From Vitrella brassicaformis (lineage: Eukaryota; Sar; Vitrellaceae): DNA of 64,000 bases. Positions 1-11,687 of this stretch are shown piece after piece (the first letter of the stretch is position 1; every line of letters starts with the position of its first letter). The stretch spans positions 14,586 through 78,585 of the forward strand of contig CDMY01000869.1 of the NCBI GenBank assembly GCA_001179505.1. The letters are read 5' to 3'. The notes beneath the pieces are model-generated. The model did not search any database and was not told the origin of the DNA. It worked only from the letters and a program-made list of their open reading frames with translations. A program made the position numbers and the translations under genes.

Positions 1-60
1 CCCCCCCCCCCCCCCGCCTGAATTCTAGTCTAGACAAGGGGGAATTCATACGCGGGCGGG
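1..60. other. Scaffold-end sequence with poly-C and restriction-site cluster
   Basis: The window opens with 15 consecutive C residues, then two GAATTC (EcoRI) sites and one TCTAGA (XbaI) site within about 35 bp. Nothing else in the window looks like this. It may be residual linker or a low-quality contig end, or a natural C-rich scaffold terminus. I cannot distinguish these from sequence alone. Confidence 0.4.
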
Positions 61-883
61 GCACACACATACACATACATACGACGACATCACATGAACA
101 CTACACATGGCCCACGGATGGCATGGCTGTCCTGCGTCCTCTCTTCTGCCTGGATGCGTGCGAGCGTGTGTTTTGACGGCGTGTGCTGCTTTGTAAATAG
201 GCTGGTTGGCTGGATGATGTCATGTGTGTGTGCGTGTCTGTGTTTTTGACGACTGGCTGGATGTCTGCCTGTCAGTCACTTCATGTCGGACTGAATGAGA
301 AGTGAGGGATCCAGAGGAGAGAAAGGCCGGCCGGCTGCCTCGCAAACACACGACACACACAGAGACACACCACACGGTCGTTCGTGCACATTGGTCCACC
401 CACACGACCACTTACCGCAGATGGATCCCCCAGTGACCCTCCTTCTCTTGGTCTGGCTTGTCTGGCTGGTGTCGCATCCGAACATGCATGTGTGTGTGTT
501 TGTGAGTGTCTGACTGGCTGACACCCATTGTTTAAGACGGAGACAGACCAGATACGTCGCGAACATGAGTTCGTTTACGAACAGTGCCACGTTGCCATGA
601 GGTCTCAAGCACACGCACACACACACACGCACACACACAGAGGGGACAACATCCCCTTTGACCGGCCTATGTAGTGCGTGTCTCGGTGCGTGGTTCTCGA
701 TGCAGATAGCTGTTTCCTTGATACAGAGCTTCCCTAGCGCCACGAAGTCTCACGGCGCTTCTACTTGTTCCTCAGTTAGATAGTGCGAGAGAAAAGCCGC
801 AACCCAAAAGGGTTTCCGCGGCACGAAAGCTTCTCCCCCATGACCGTGCCCCTGCCCAGATCTAATACTCATTGTCGATACAC
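61..883. other. Microsatellite-rich stretch, no gene supported
   Basis: The stretch holds CA/TG runs, including one at about 612-640, and a minus-strand open frame at 276-743 interrupted by low-complexity Cys/Val runs of the kind translated introns give. Fragments between those runs could be exons of a gene reading off the left edge, but no start, stop or family can be assigned. Confidence 0.4.
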
Positions 884-2260
884 TCACTCATCTGTCTGCA
901 ATGCACCGTCAAAGAAATCAAGATAGGCCTCCAGCCAATGCGGCGTTCTTTCGTTCATGAGATTCAAAAGGGCCAGCTCTCGCCATTCATCCACCTGACG
1001 GCGGAGCTCCGGAGACTCAGCTGTGCCACCCATCTTTCTTGCCCTCTCGTCCAAAGAAACAGGCGGTGCAGCTTCTTTGAATGGACCACTCCCATCTTTA
1101 CTGGCACCTGGCGGCCGGAACGGTCCATCCAGGACAGGGAAGGGCTCGGGCGGTGGTGGCTCCATTTGCTGGACCCCATCTGTCAAGGCAGCGGCGGCTT
1201 CCATCGGCTGACCGTACGCTGAGGCTGCGGTTGTGGCTGGGGGCTCCTCCATGCCCGTCGGCCAAGCCGCTATGTCCCTTGCTCTAGCCTCCTCCGCGGC
1301 CTGCGGAGAACAGCCAGCATGAGGAGACACATAAGTGGGCGGTTGATCTGTGATGTCTCTTATGGTTCTTCCAGTCGGTCGGAAGCATACCTTTGTGCTC
1401 GTGTCGTCCGTACCACCACCATTTCGAGTGCCTTCCGGGCCTTGTGTGTCGTCCGTGACTGCTCTTTCTGACGCGTTCTCAGCTGCCTGGCTGCTGGTAG
1501 GGCCCCTCTCGGCCACCCGGCCCGTCGTTGTGATGCCCTGCTCGTCCATGTGAGGGGCCCCTAATACCGGCTCCTCAGTAACCTGAGACCACACACACCA
1601 ACGACAATCTCAGCCTGAAATCGAATCTGTCACGCCGCACCCGTTTGGCATCGAAGTGAGTCGTCCCTGCCCTTTCGTCTCGGGTGGCTGGCACTGCCTT
1701 TGCAGCCGCTGCACTGCGCAGCGCATCCCTGATCAGGGCATCCCTCTTGAGACGCGCATAGGAATGAGCAATCACCTGACAGCACAGAGCCAGACGCGAC
1801 TTTGCTTCCTATTCGCTCATGTTCAGCTGGGAGCTCAATTACAAACTTTGTACTTCAACTCCCACACGACACTTTGGTGCTTTAACGCCTGAATTATCAC
1901 GGCTGCGCACACAAGGCACGAAAAAATGGAGACATCAACATGTTGAGGATGTGCCGACGTGAGGGAAACGTGATATGTGTACCGTTTTGAATGTCGTTGA
2001 TGTTTGTTTGCATTCGGCGTGTCTTGACATGCTCTTGGCATTCCTGACACACACAAGAGTCGATGCCGTAAGGGCGCTTTCTGTGGTAGTCTGTCTAGCT
2101 ACTGGGGCACCGCGAGGACTTCCTGGACACGCGCCATTGAGTGGCTTGAAAGGAGCAGGAGAGATTGCCCCATCGACTGCTCATCATAGAATCCCGGGTG
2201 GTGTACGCCATGGACCCCCGCCTGTTTGGCTGTCTGCTGCGCTTCCAGTAAAGGATTCAT
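884..2260 (-). CDS. Unrecognised multi-exon protein, Pro/Glu/Ala-rich
   Basis: I do not recognise this gene. The last exon (stop at 884) encodes about 230 residues rich in Pro, Glu, Thr and Ala and ends in a short acidic helix-like tail. A preceding exon at about 1640-1772 opens right after a CAG acceptor and encodes a basic, Ala-rich helical stretch. A donor inside AAACGG|GTGCGG and an acceptor TCTCAG|GTTACT would join it to the last exon. A first exon starting at the ATG at 2260 (MNPLLEAQQ) is plausible but not proven. The gene would be head to head with ATG5 across about 85 bp. The composition suggests a largely disordered protein. Confidence 0.4.
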
Positions 2261-2345
2261 CGCTCTCGAGAAAGAAAGCCGTGGCTGAACGGCGAGCTCA
2301 AAAGCGCGCACAACGCTGAAGGCAAAAAGGAGATTCAAAAAGGAA
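2261..2345. promoter_or_regulatory. Shared 5' spacer between unrecognised minus gene and ATG5
   Basis: About 85 bp separate two divergent start codons if both starts are right. I see no TATA box and no copy of the CTCGCAG motif here. Confidence 0.3.
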
Positions 2346-4161
2346 ATGACCGCGCTTCCGGACGAGGCAGTGAATCGAGGGTGCATTCTTGTTCAGGTGA
2401 ATGAATGCAGGCACATGAATGAGATCTGGGACAGAGATCTGGGTGACGGTGGCTGCGAATGGTGTATGCAGGTGAGGCTGCATGAGACCGACCTGTCGAG
2501 CCTACGCGTCCCTACACCATATTTCGTGAGTCATGGGACGGGACGATGGAGGGAACAGGACCACTTGCGTCCTGACGTGATGTGATTGTGTCTATCAAAT
2601 CTGTATGGCCGTTCGTTCAGAAGCTGGTGTCGCGCCTGTCGTACTTGCCGGTGCTGTATGGTGACATCTACGATCACTACAAGAGCTACATCCTCCCCGA
2701 CTCCCTCTCACACAACGGCCGAAACCTCTGGCTCGAACACGACAACATACCCTTACAGTGGTACGAGCTCCGGATACCAACAACATCCGGGAAGGGAAAG
2801 ACAGAGGGGTGCAAATGGGGCTCCTTGATAGTCACACACGGCTTATGTGTGCTGCGTGTGTGTGTGTGTGTGTGTGTGTGCGTGTGTCTTGTGTAGGCAT
2901 CTGCCGGTGGGTGTGTTGTTCGATGCCTTGTTCGGTGGCCATCCGCGTGTGCCGTGGCAGCTGACAGTGCACTTCAGCAGCGGTACACCCGAGCAGCACA
3001 TCGAACACCTACCCGAACATATCAGACGACACGTGCCCAAACCCATCCCTATGACCGGGGTGAGCCCACCAAATCAGTCAGTCAGTCAGTACACCGACCA
3101 GCAGACACACGTTTCTCCTGTCGCTCCAATTGCAGAGCAGTGCGGTCAACAGCTTCAAGATACGCTTCCTAAATACACTCAAACAGGTCGGTCGGTCAGT
3201 CAATGAATGGCTGGCCAGCGGGGCCACCCAGGGGAAAAGTGTCAATCAACTTTGGGTATCTGTGTAGAGTTTGTTCCTGCTTCACGGCACGTCGGTTCGG
3301 TTTGCCAGTCTGTCCAAGAGCGACCAAACAGACCTCATGGACGCCGTTGTCGAAGGTGACTTAAACATGCTCATGGGGCCGCGCTGTGTGAGAAATGTGA
3401 CTGTGTGGATGTGGTGTGGGTGTGACCGTCAGGTCGTGTGGATGACTTTTGGTCAATAGCGAGGCGGGTGGACCTCACATGCTCAGCCATCGCTGACATC
3501 AAGTCAGACATACACACAGACACGCACTCAAGCAGAGACGGGGGAATCAGCCTTGCTGTGCAGTCAGGAAGGGCAGCGATTGTCTGTGTGTGTGAGTGTG
3601 TGCGTGTGTGTGTGTGCGTTAGGAGTGTGTCAATTCGGTTGCATGTGTACGGCCCTCCCCATCTGCAGCTGCTGCGTGCATTCGAACCAGGTAGGTCTTG
3701 ACAGACTGACTGACTGACTTACTGACAGGTGGTCGGTGTATCCATCTGCATGCACTCTGTTTGTGTGTGTGGTTTGCGACTGGCTGCCTGTGTGCAGCAT
3801 CTAGCTCCCTGACCAGTGTGCGGTGTTTGCTGCGAAGCGTGCTGCCTCAAGAGGTGGCCGACATGTGCGAAGACTCACATGACGACACACTACCCCGCGC
3901 ACAGGTACATACACATTCTACACACGTGCACAGCTGTATACGGCGGCTGTGCCTGCCGGCCTGCGTGCGCCGTGCTCCCTCCATTGATTCGTGTGTGTGT
4001 GGGGTATGTTGTGTCGTGTGGTTGATGTCTGTATGAATTAGGTGTTGGTTCATGGCGTGTGTGCGTCGCTGGATTGCTCTGTGAGGTGGCTGGCGCTGTA
4101 TGGGCTCTACTGCGACCAGTGCCTACACATCGTGGTGCGGCTGCCTGGCGCACTCACATGA
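2346..4161 (+). CDS. ATG5: Autophagy protein 5 (ATG5)
   Basis: ATG5 is the acceptor in the ATG12-ATG5 conjugate that, with ATG16, promotes lipidation of ATG8 on the growing autophagosome. Nine exons fit GT-AG boundaries and one continuous frame: 2346-2525, 2621-2760, 2897-3059, 3136-3186, 3268-3385, 3433 to about 3594, 3623-3690, 3798-3904 and 4042-4161. Family landmarks appear in order: RLSYLPV, then WLEHDNIPLQW joined across an intron to HLPVGVLFDALFG, then PWQLTVHF, then DDFWSIARRV, an SIRLHVYG strand, and a C-terminal ubiquitin-fold segment ending in QCLHIVVRLPG. The donor of exon 6 falls inside a TG repeat and is the least certain boundary. I did not identify the conjugated lysine with certainty. 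Convergent with COG6. Confidence 0.93.
2859..2894. repeat. (TG)n microsatellite in ATG5 intron 2
   Basis: An uninterrupted TG run lies directly before the TAG acceptor of ATG5 exon 3. It is typical of this window, where TG-rich runs sit where a polypyrimidine tract would be expected. Confidence 0.85.
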
Positions 4162-4652
4162 ATATATAACACCACACCCCCGTGCACCGGGTGGCTGGTT
4201 GTACTGACTGTACAGTCGGTGCGTTGCATTTACCAGGCAGGAATGACCGACCACTGGTGTGTACGCTGGTTGGTTGGTTGTCGTGAGGAAATCTATGTAT
4301 GTCTGAATTCACTCATACATAGAGTCCAATGCATTCAAGGACACTCGATCGAATTGCCCGAGTCTTCTGCTCATCTCTGTCATCTATCTCGTCTTGTACA
4401 TAGCATACACGACACACATGATCCATTCAATCACAGCCTCCACCCACCACTCGGCCCTCAATTGCTTAAATCGGTACTCAAGTGCATGCATTTTGTTGGC
4501 ATCACTCCTGAAGGTCCCCACATCCCTCCCTAGCTCCCTAGCTCCTTCCCTCCCTCCCTACCCAGCCAGCCAGCCAGGCATGGATGCACCGCACCCTCCC
4601 TCCCACTAGTTCGTGATGTATGTATAGTTGTGAGAGTGGGTCAGGTCACCAT
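4162..4652. other. Convergent 3' spacer, no gene
   Basis: This lies between the stop codons of ATG5 and COG6. It contains CCCT and CCAG repeats and a C/T-rich tract near 4525-4580. I see no coding or RNA gene. Confidence 0.6.
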
Positions 4653-6643
4653 TCAGAGTAGCAGGCTGATCTCTTCTGGCTTGTGTGCGCATATCCCGAG
4701 GCTCTCCACCCCGCGGTACAACTCCTCATACGCATCAGCTATACGCCGGGACACACCCTGCCTGCACACACACACACATCCACATCCATTTAGATGGATG
4801 AGACGACCCCGCTGACTGATTCACTGATTCAACTAGTTGCTTTCCTGCTCGTCCACGCATGTCTGTCTGTCTGACCTCCCTCCCTCACTCACCTGGCCTC
4901 CGACCGCAGGCCGCGTGACGATATTTTCTCGACCTGACAAGGCACACGGCCAAGCATGCAAAGCTTTCGTGCAAGAAGCCAGCCAGCCAGGCAGTGTTTC
5001 TTTCCTCCCTCGTGCACATCACGTCAGGTGTGTGTACCAGCGGCAGAACGAAGCTGCCCATTGTGAAGAGGGATGTGTAGAAGCTCCGAAGGCACGACGA
5101 CAGAGATATCGGGTGCAAAGACGGAACCGACTCTGAAACAAAAAAGCAAAGAGGGAGGGAGGGCACATGCAGGCAGGCAGGCAGGCCAGGCGAAAGGGCC
5201 AGCCAGTCGATTCGGAGCATTCGACATGGGTAGGTAAGCATATGCTATGCTTAGGTACCTAGAGGTGCGTCGGGGGCTTTGTTTCTGAGGTCAGTGAGCC
5301 TCTCAGCGAATCCGATCTTGTCCAATACCTCCTCCGTCTGCACCCTTATTAATACATTCATCTACACACACGCACACACGCCGACAAGGAAGGATAAGCA
5401 TTGCATCCAGGACTGATTGACAGCACCAGACACTAAGTGGCTGCAGTGCAGTGAGTCCTCTTGAACCACCTGTTCCTCAATGAGAGTGGCGAATAGCTCC
5501 ACCCACCGAACGGTGAAGTCATGCTTGGTCAACGGCAGCTGCCACCACACACAGAGACACCCGCACAAAGCGCTGCGTCCTTCCTTCCCATCCAGCCATC
5601 CTCCCTGCCCGCCTGCCTGCCTGCCTTCCTTCCTGCGTAGGTGTGTAGGTGTGTGTGTACCTGCATGTATGAGTATGAGTTGATGAGGAATACGGCTGCC
5701 CCGCCGTCGGGCATGTGTGATGCGAGTGTGCGGCAGAAGTTGAGGATGGGGTTGAGGGACGCATCCAGGATGGGCGCAAACTCCACCTCACGCGCACACT
5801 TCTCTACCAGTGACGCCTCGTACACACACATGATCTCACACAACGTACCCACCTGCAGACAGACAGACAGACAGACAGACATCCATACACACACGGCACG
5901 GCAGGTAGAGCAGCAGTGAGGGCACCAACCATCGATTGGATCACACGAGTATACGCAGGTCACTATGGTGGGTTAGGGTTGGGGAGGTACGCACCCACCT
6001 TCCTTCCTACCGTGTCAACGACGAAGGCTGGTGCGCTGAATCCCGACGATGACGACGTGTACGTGGCACTCGACGGCAACTCGTGTAGACGAAGCGCCTG
6101 AGGGACGACAGACAGGCATACGCCACGCCCCACACGTCTTTCACTTGTTGCAAGATGGACGCATAAATCTTCGCCCGTGGCCACCTGTGCCTCCCACTGG
6201 GCCATGAAGCACTCAAAGGCATTGGCCTGCAGCTCCTGACACACCCTGCACAGCACAACACATCGCATCACGATCGTGCGTGCGACCGATGCAGGTACAT
6301 TCGATTATTGATTCATTGGCCACCCCATGTAGCTCTCTCTCTCTCTCTCTGCGGTGTGTGTACCTGACGAAGACGGGGACGTGTGTGGGACCAGTGGTGC
6401 CGCCTTCATGTTTGACCTTGCCGTTGACTGCCCCCCCAGCAGGCTGATGGTCAATGGCAGCCGTGGCCCCATCGTCCTTGTGGTCGGTGGTGTCTGATGG
6501 TGGGTGTATCATCATGAGGGGCTCGAGTGTCTTGGCGAAGAAGTCCAGCAGCTGCGACACCTTGTACAGGGCCACAGCGGACGGCCGCGACGAGAGCACC
6601 TGCTCCACACGAATGGAAAACGGATTCACCAACCCTTCACACA

Positions 6644-6678
<35 letters not shown>

Positions 6679-8489
6679 GAGAGACAGACACACACACACT
6701 GAAAGGGGCGGCTGGTGGGCGTTGGCAGTGGGGTGTGTGCTTCCCTCCCTCCCTCCCTCCCTGGGTGAGGCACCCTACCTACCCTCGAAGACGGTGTCGA
6801 GTATGGCATTGATATCGATGGAGGGCAGCGGGTGGGACAACCCTGACCGCTCATCTACTCCACCAATGAATGCAATCAATGCACACACACACACACACAC
6901 AGACAGACAGACACCAACACGCAGACTTGGACCCCTCACATGACACCATTCCCTTCGCTCGCCACTCCCTCCCTCCCCTCCCCCACTCCCTCCCTCCCTC
7001 CCTACCAGCGGTCTTATCTTCTGTGTGTGGTTGGTCGGTGGTGTCGTCAGTGGTGTCGCTCATTTGGAAGAAAGACGACACCTCCTGGATCTCAGACGCT
7101 GCACTCTGGTGGATCCACGCCAACATGTCACCCACATACCTGACACCACATGACAGACATGCATGCATGGCACACACGCGTACGCACAACCAACTCAACA
7201 CATCCCTCTTGTGACTGCCGGCCTAGGTGGGAGGGAGCCCCATCCGTTCGTTCACCGACTGGCTACCTGCCTGCCTGGCTAGCTGACTGACCTGACAGGG
7301 TCGTATGCGTGCATCTCGATGGGTCTGCCGGGCCCGCCCTTGCTGAGTGCCGTGTGGAACCGCTGGATGAGCACATGCCGACGCACCTTGGCTATGTCAC
7401 GCGCACAGTGGTTGAAGTACACCGGACGCTCACGTAAGATCCTCAGCGCCTTGCGCAGGACCACGCTCTCATGGGCCTGGTCCACCGGATGCGCCTGGTT
7501 GGCTGTGGCCCGGCGGCCCTCGGGCGACTCGTCCCGGTGGTTGTCAATGTCGGGCATGCTGCGGAGGGGGCTGGCATCATGGCCTGCAGTATCGTCCTGC
7601 AGGCCGCTCATGGCGCCCATGAGGCGGTACTTCTGCTGCACCCACACAAAGAGCCGCTCGTAGGCCACCTCCAAGATCTCGGATGTCTCGTGCAGCACAT
7701 CCACGCCTGCCGTGTGCTGCCGACTGGACGCCAGGAGCACACGGGCGTTGTCGCGGATGGCCTCGAGGCTGTGGAGTGCGGCAAAGAAGTGCGAGTCGAT
7801 GGGCAGGTCTGTGTTGGTGATGGTCTCCATCTGTTGGTCGGACAGCTTGAACTTGATCAGGAATGTGTCCAGGAGCTTCTGCTTGTGCTGCAGGGTGGCC
7901 CGCTGCTCCCGCAGCCTGTTGGCCTGCTCCAGAGTGGCCTCGGTCTTGAGTCGTGAGTGCCGCAGCTCATCCGCTGACTTGTCACACGCCGCCTGCAGCG
8001 TGTTGACCACCGCCTCGATGCCCCGCACGGCACACTCAACCTTGGCAAACTCCTCCAGGAACGAACGATGCAGACGCACACTCTTGGCCTCTGATTGATT
8101 CATCATACACATCACATACATACATACATGTATGTGTAATGGAATACAAACACCATGGACAGGCGGGTGGACAGACGGATAGATCCATCGTCAGTGAGTC
8201 AACACAACACAGACACACACGACTGTCTGCCTACCGATGTCGTGTCGAAGTCCCTTCCCTGCGCCAGTCAGACACCACACAAGCAGACGATACGACAGTG
8301 TGTGGCTGCTGGGCCAGCGGCTTCTTATCTGTTCCTTGCTTGTCGTTAGTTACTTGATCTTGAAGTGTTCTCTGCGAGTCCTCCGAAGCTTGCCAGTGCA
8401 TCGATCGCCGCATTGTGGTCGCTCAATGTGGACGCCAACTTGGCCAGCTTGTTGCTGCTGCTGCTGCTGCTGCTACTGCCGCCGCTCAT
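4653..8489 (-). CDS. COG6: Conserved oligomeric Golgi complex subunit 6 (COG6)
   Basis: COG6 is a lobe B subunit of the COG tether, which captures vesicles for retrograde transport within the Golgi. Thirteen exons (listed 3' to 5' in window order) fit: 4653-4761, 4893-4933, 5038-5132, 5259-5337, 5470-5538, 5661-5852, about 6011-6245, 6364-6634, 6783-6854, 7006-7139, 7292-8090, 8235-8258 and 8354-8489. Landmarks in protein order: a Ser-rich start, the GLRHDIEAKSVRLHRSFL helix formed across a 24-bp exon, LLDTFLIKFKLSD, GRPIEMHAYDPVR joined to YVGDMLAWIHQ, then VNPFSIRVEQVL, INSYSYMQ and a C-terminal EEISLLL. Exon 6 carries a family-atypical acidic and His-rich insert before the VFVR segment. 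The internal structure of exon 6011-6245 may include one more intron. Confidence 0.95.
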
Positions 8490-8567
8490 CTTGCCAAAAA
8501 AAGGAAGGTTCCCTTTTGCAGCTTCTGCAGCGGTTTCTAAGCTCGCAGATGGATCGTTGCCAGCAAA
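8490..8567. promoter_or_regulatory. 78-bp bidirectional promoter region, COG6 / PAK1IP1
   Basis: Only 78 bp separate the two divergent start codons. The spacer contains TAAGCTCGCAGAT at 8538-8550, the fullest form of a motif that recurs in other head-to-head spacers of this window. No TATA box is visible. Confidence 0.6.
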
Positions 8568-11301
8568 ATGAGCGTGAAGGGTGGGAGTGAGGCAGTGGTA
8601 TGCATCGGTACGGCGGACGGGTCCCTGTTTGGCTACCGCATTAAGGATGGCGATGAGTGCCACAAGCTGTTCGCCATGACCATTGCCACGGTAGGAGGCA
8701 AGATGGGTGGGGCAGTGTTGGGGCGGTGGGTCGTGTATGTTGCTGGCCACAAGCAAACACCTCAATATCTTTGTTTATGTTGTTTCTGTTGATTTGAAAA
8801 CAGGGGTCGATATCGTGCATGGCGTGTCACGATGATCTTCTCGTGACGGGAAGCACAGACGAAACCATCAAGTAGGGAGGGCAGCGATCAATCAAGGAAT
8901 GAAGGAATGTTGTGTCATGATGACCTCTCTACTTGTCTTCCCATGACCCTCCTGCTTCCGTCTGTCTGTCTGTCTGAGTACCTCAGGGTGTTCAATGTGG
9001 GCAAGTTGCGTGAGGAGGGTGTGTTGTCGTCGCCCAGCGAGGGCCCCGTCACCTGCCTGGCCCTCGTCGGCAAGACCTTCCTCCTCTCGGCTGGCACCCA
9101 CACCCACACCCACACAACACAGACACCTGCCACCCACTCACAAGGCGGCAGCAAGGGGCGCGACAAGAACCAGTCAGCCGGGGTGATCCAACCCACAATG
9201 AAGAAGAAGAAGGCCTCCTCCAGCACTGCAGTGGCATCATCACTATCCACCTCCCGCAGCAGACGCGGCCGCCTTGAGCAGCTGGTGCAGCGCATGGAGA
9301 AGCAACACGGGGCCACCGCCGCCCCACCAGCCGTGAAGAGAAGGCACAGGCCATCCTCCAAGGCAAGATCAGTGGGCAGTGGTGTGGGGTTCCCCGTCGA
9401 GGTGTGGCGTGTGCGTGACTGGGAGCTGGTCAAGTCCCTCGAGGGCCACACACGCCGCGTATCAGTGGTGCGAGTCCACCCATCCGGCAAGGCTGCCGTG
9501 TCCATCGATCAAGTAAGTACGTACGTAAGGCATGGCATACCATACCATACACACTGTCTGTCATTGCATTGATCGGCGGATTGATGGGTGGGTGATGGGA
9601 TGGTCTGTCTGTCTGCCTGCCTGCGTGTGCGCACGGTCCTCAGGGTGGCTGTCTTTGCCTGTGGGACTTGATGAAGGGTGCCGCTGCGAACCGAATACAA
9701 CTCACCAAACGTACGTACGTACGCATGTACGTACGGCAAGTACTCACTGGATACATACATACATACAGCACAGCAAGCACTCATTGGTAGCTAGCTAGCT
9801 AGCTGGATCTAAACAATGACTGACGTGTGTGGTGGTGGTGGTATACACACATCGATGCCTTGCCTGCCTTGCATTCGGTATGTATGTATATGTGTTTGGC
9901 TGGCAGGTGCATTGGACATGCGGTGGTCGCCAAGTGGCTCCTGCTATGCACTCCTGCATGACACACAGGTGGGTCAAACAAACATCGATGGATGGATGGA
10001 TGGAGCACATGACTGGCATGCATGTTAAGGTGCAAGGGGCCGACCCGACCCCGCTTGTGTGGATAGATAGATAGATAGATAGATCCATCCAACAACCCAA
10101 CCACTCATTCATTCATTCATTCATTGATGGTCCCTGCAGGTTGTAGTCCATGATACGGACACTACGGCCGGGGTCACATTGGAGCTGGACGACGGTAAGG
10201 AAGGACACACGAATGAGTGCAGCCATACGACATGAATTATTTCACCACACGGCGGCACTTTATCTATCTTCGTATGGATGGATGGATGGATGGATAAAGG
10301 CCCAAAACAGACAGACAGACAGACCGACAGACAGAGGAATGGATTGGGTATTGTGTGTGTTGTGTGTCTGTCAGTGTTGCGCACCCCTGGGCACCCCGAC
10401 GAGCCATGCTGCATGTGTTTCGCTCATGAAGACCTGCCATTGATCGGAAGTGAGTGAGTCAGTCAGTGAGTGAGTGAGTGACCAGACCAGACCATACCAT
10501 ACCACACCACACACCCGCAGGCACTGCTGAACAGTCTGACAGACACTCTCGTCGGCGTGTGGGTGTGTGTGGCGTGCAGTGAGGAGCGGAAACATACATG
10601 GGCTCTCATTGAAAGACATTCATCACTGCAACAGGTGGGTGGGTGGGTGGGTGATATACATACATACAGTACAACCTGTTGTGCATTACGTATGGCATAC
10701 GCATGACGGCGTGTGAACGCGTCCCACCCACCCACCCACCCATCCATCCATCTATATATTCAGGGGTGCGGTGTCCCGTCAATCAAGAGCGGTAACTCTG
10801 GCTGGCCACACAGGGCGGATCAAAGGAATCGCCGCATGGAGACAATCGGTGAGGGAGGGGAGGGGAATATATACAGACAGACACGTTGTTTTGTGTGCGT
10901 GTGTGTGCGAGATAGGGGTCTGTGATTGAGGTGGTAAGTGCATGTTCCCAAGGGCTCCTGTGCTTTTGGCGGATCGATGGCAAACAACTGCATTCAGGTG
11001 GGTGACAAACCAGATCCGATCGCGCCGACCCCACGGCAGTCAGTTGCTGTCTGTTTCATGTTGCTGCAGCCTCTTCTCCTCTGGGATGTATCAGCCCACT
11101 GCGGTGAGTACTGTTTGTTGATTTGATGGATGGGATGCAAGGCAGGCATCACATCACACACCGTTGTGCTTCTTAGCCGTCCTTGCCTCCCTCCCTCCCT
11201 GCGGGCCTGCCTGTCTGTCTGTCTGGGTGTGTGTGTGTCTGCGCAGGTGCGTGGAGACGGGGTGCACAGTATCGTGTATAGAGTGCACAACGTGTGTATA
11301 G
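8568..11301 (+). CDS. PAK1IP1: WD40 protein of the PAK1IP1/MAK11 family
   Basis: In yeast and animals this family is a nucleolar 60S ribosome assembly factor (Mak11) that places the Rlp24 protein. Exons: 8568-8690, 8804-8871, 8987-9512, 9644-9710, 9907-9968, 10140-10194, 10375-10449, 10580-10634, 10764-10848, 10916-10997, 11070-11103 and 11247-11301; all phases agree. WD signatures include LVTGSTDETIK, then TCLALVGKTFLLSAG, EVWRVRDWELVKSLEGH, GGCLCLWDLMKG, MRWSPSGSCYALL and LAGHTGRIKGIAAW. The blade order matches the family, whose propeller is marked by the HPSGK turn. Exon 3 carries an extra stretch of roughly 100 residues, Lys/Ser-rich and starting in a Thr-His microsatellite run, inserted between two blades. 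The C-terminal tail is Cys-rich and less certain. Confidence 0.85.
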
Positions 11302-11687
11302 AGAGAGAGAGTCAATATACATACATCAATGAATACATACATGTATGTACTCTGGCTGTGTGGATCGATCGGGCCATGCTTGTATAATGTGAGCCAGGGA
11401 GGAATTCTGTGGCTGACTGGATTGGAGGCTTGCAGTTGACCGACCGGTTGATTCACACGCCTACGCAAGTCCACCCACCTAGGGACAGACATTATCCATC
11501 GGTCGATGTACTCACTAACCACAGATGCATGGTCTGTGCTACATCCATCCACATGTACACAGTCCATGGCATGCACCAGGACAGCACGCAAAAACCCCAT
11601 ACATATATATATCTGGCCTTTCTGGGTGTGGCCGACAGCCTCGCTGACAGCCTCCTAACTTCACACTCTCCTCACCCAGCGAGTCAG

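Noticed and set aside
276-743. Long minus-strand open frame read as a gene
   Set aside because: Its middle is translated CA/TG microsatellite (Val/Cys/Arg runs), and no start, splice logic or family similarity supports it as one continuous gene.
6454-6943. Plus-strand open frames with His-Thr and Arg-Glu runs
   Set aside because: They are antisense to COG6 exons and read through CA and GA microsatellites of a COG6 intron.
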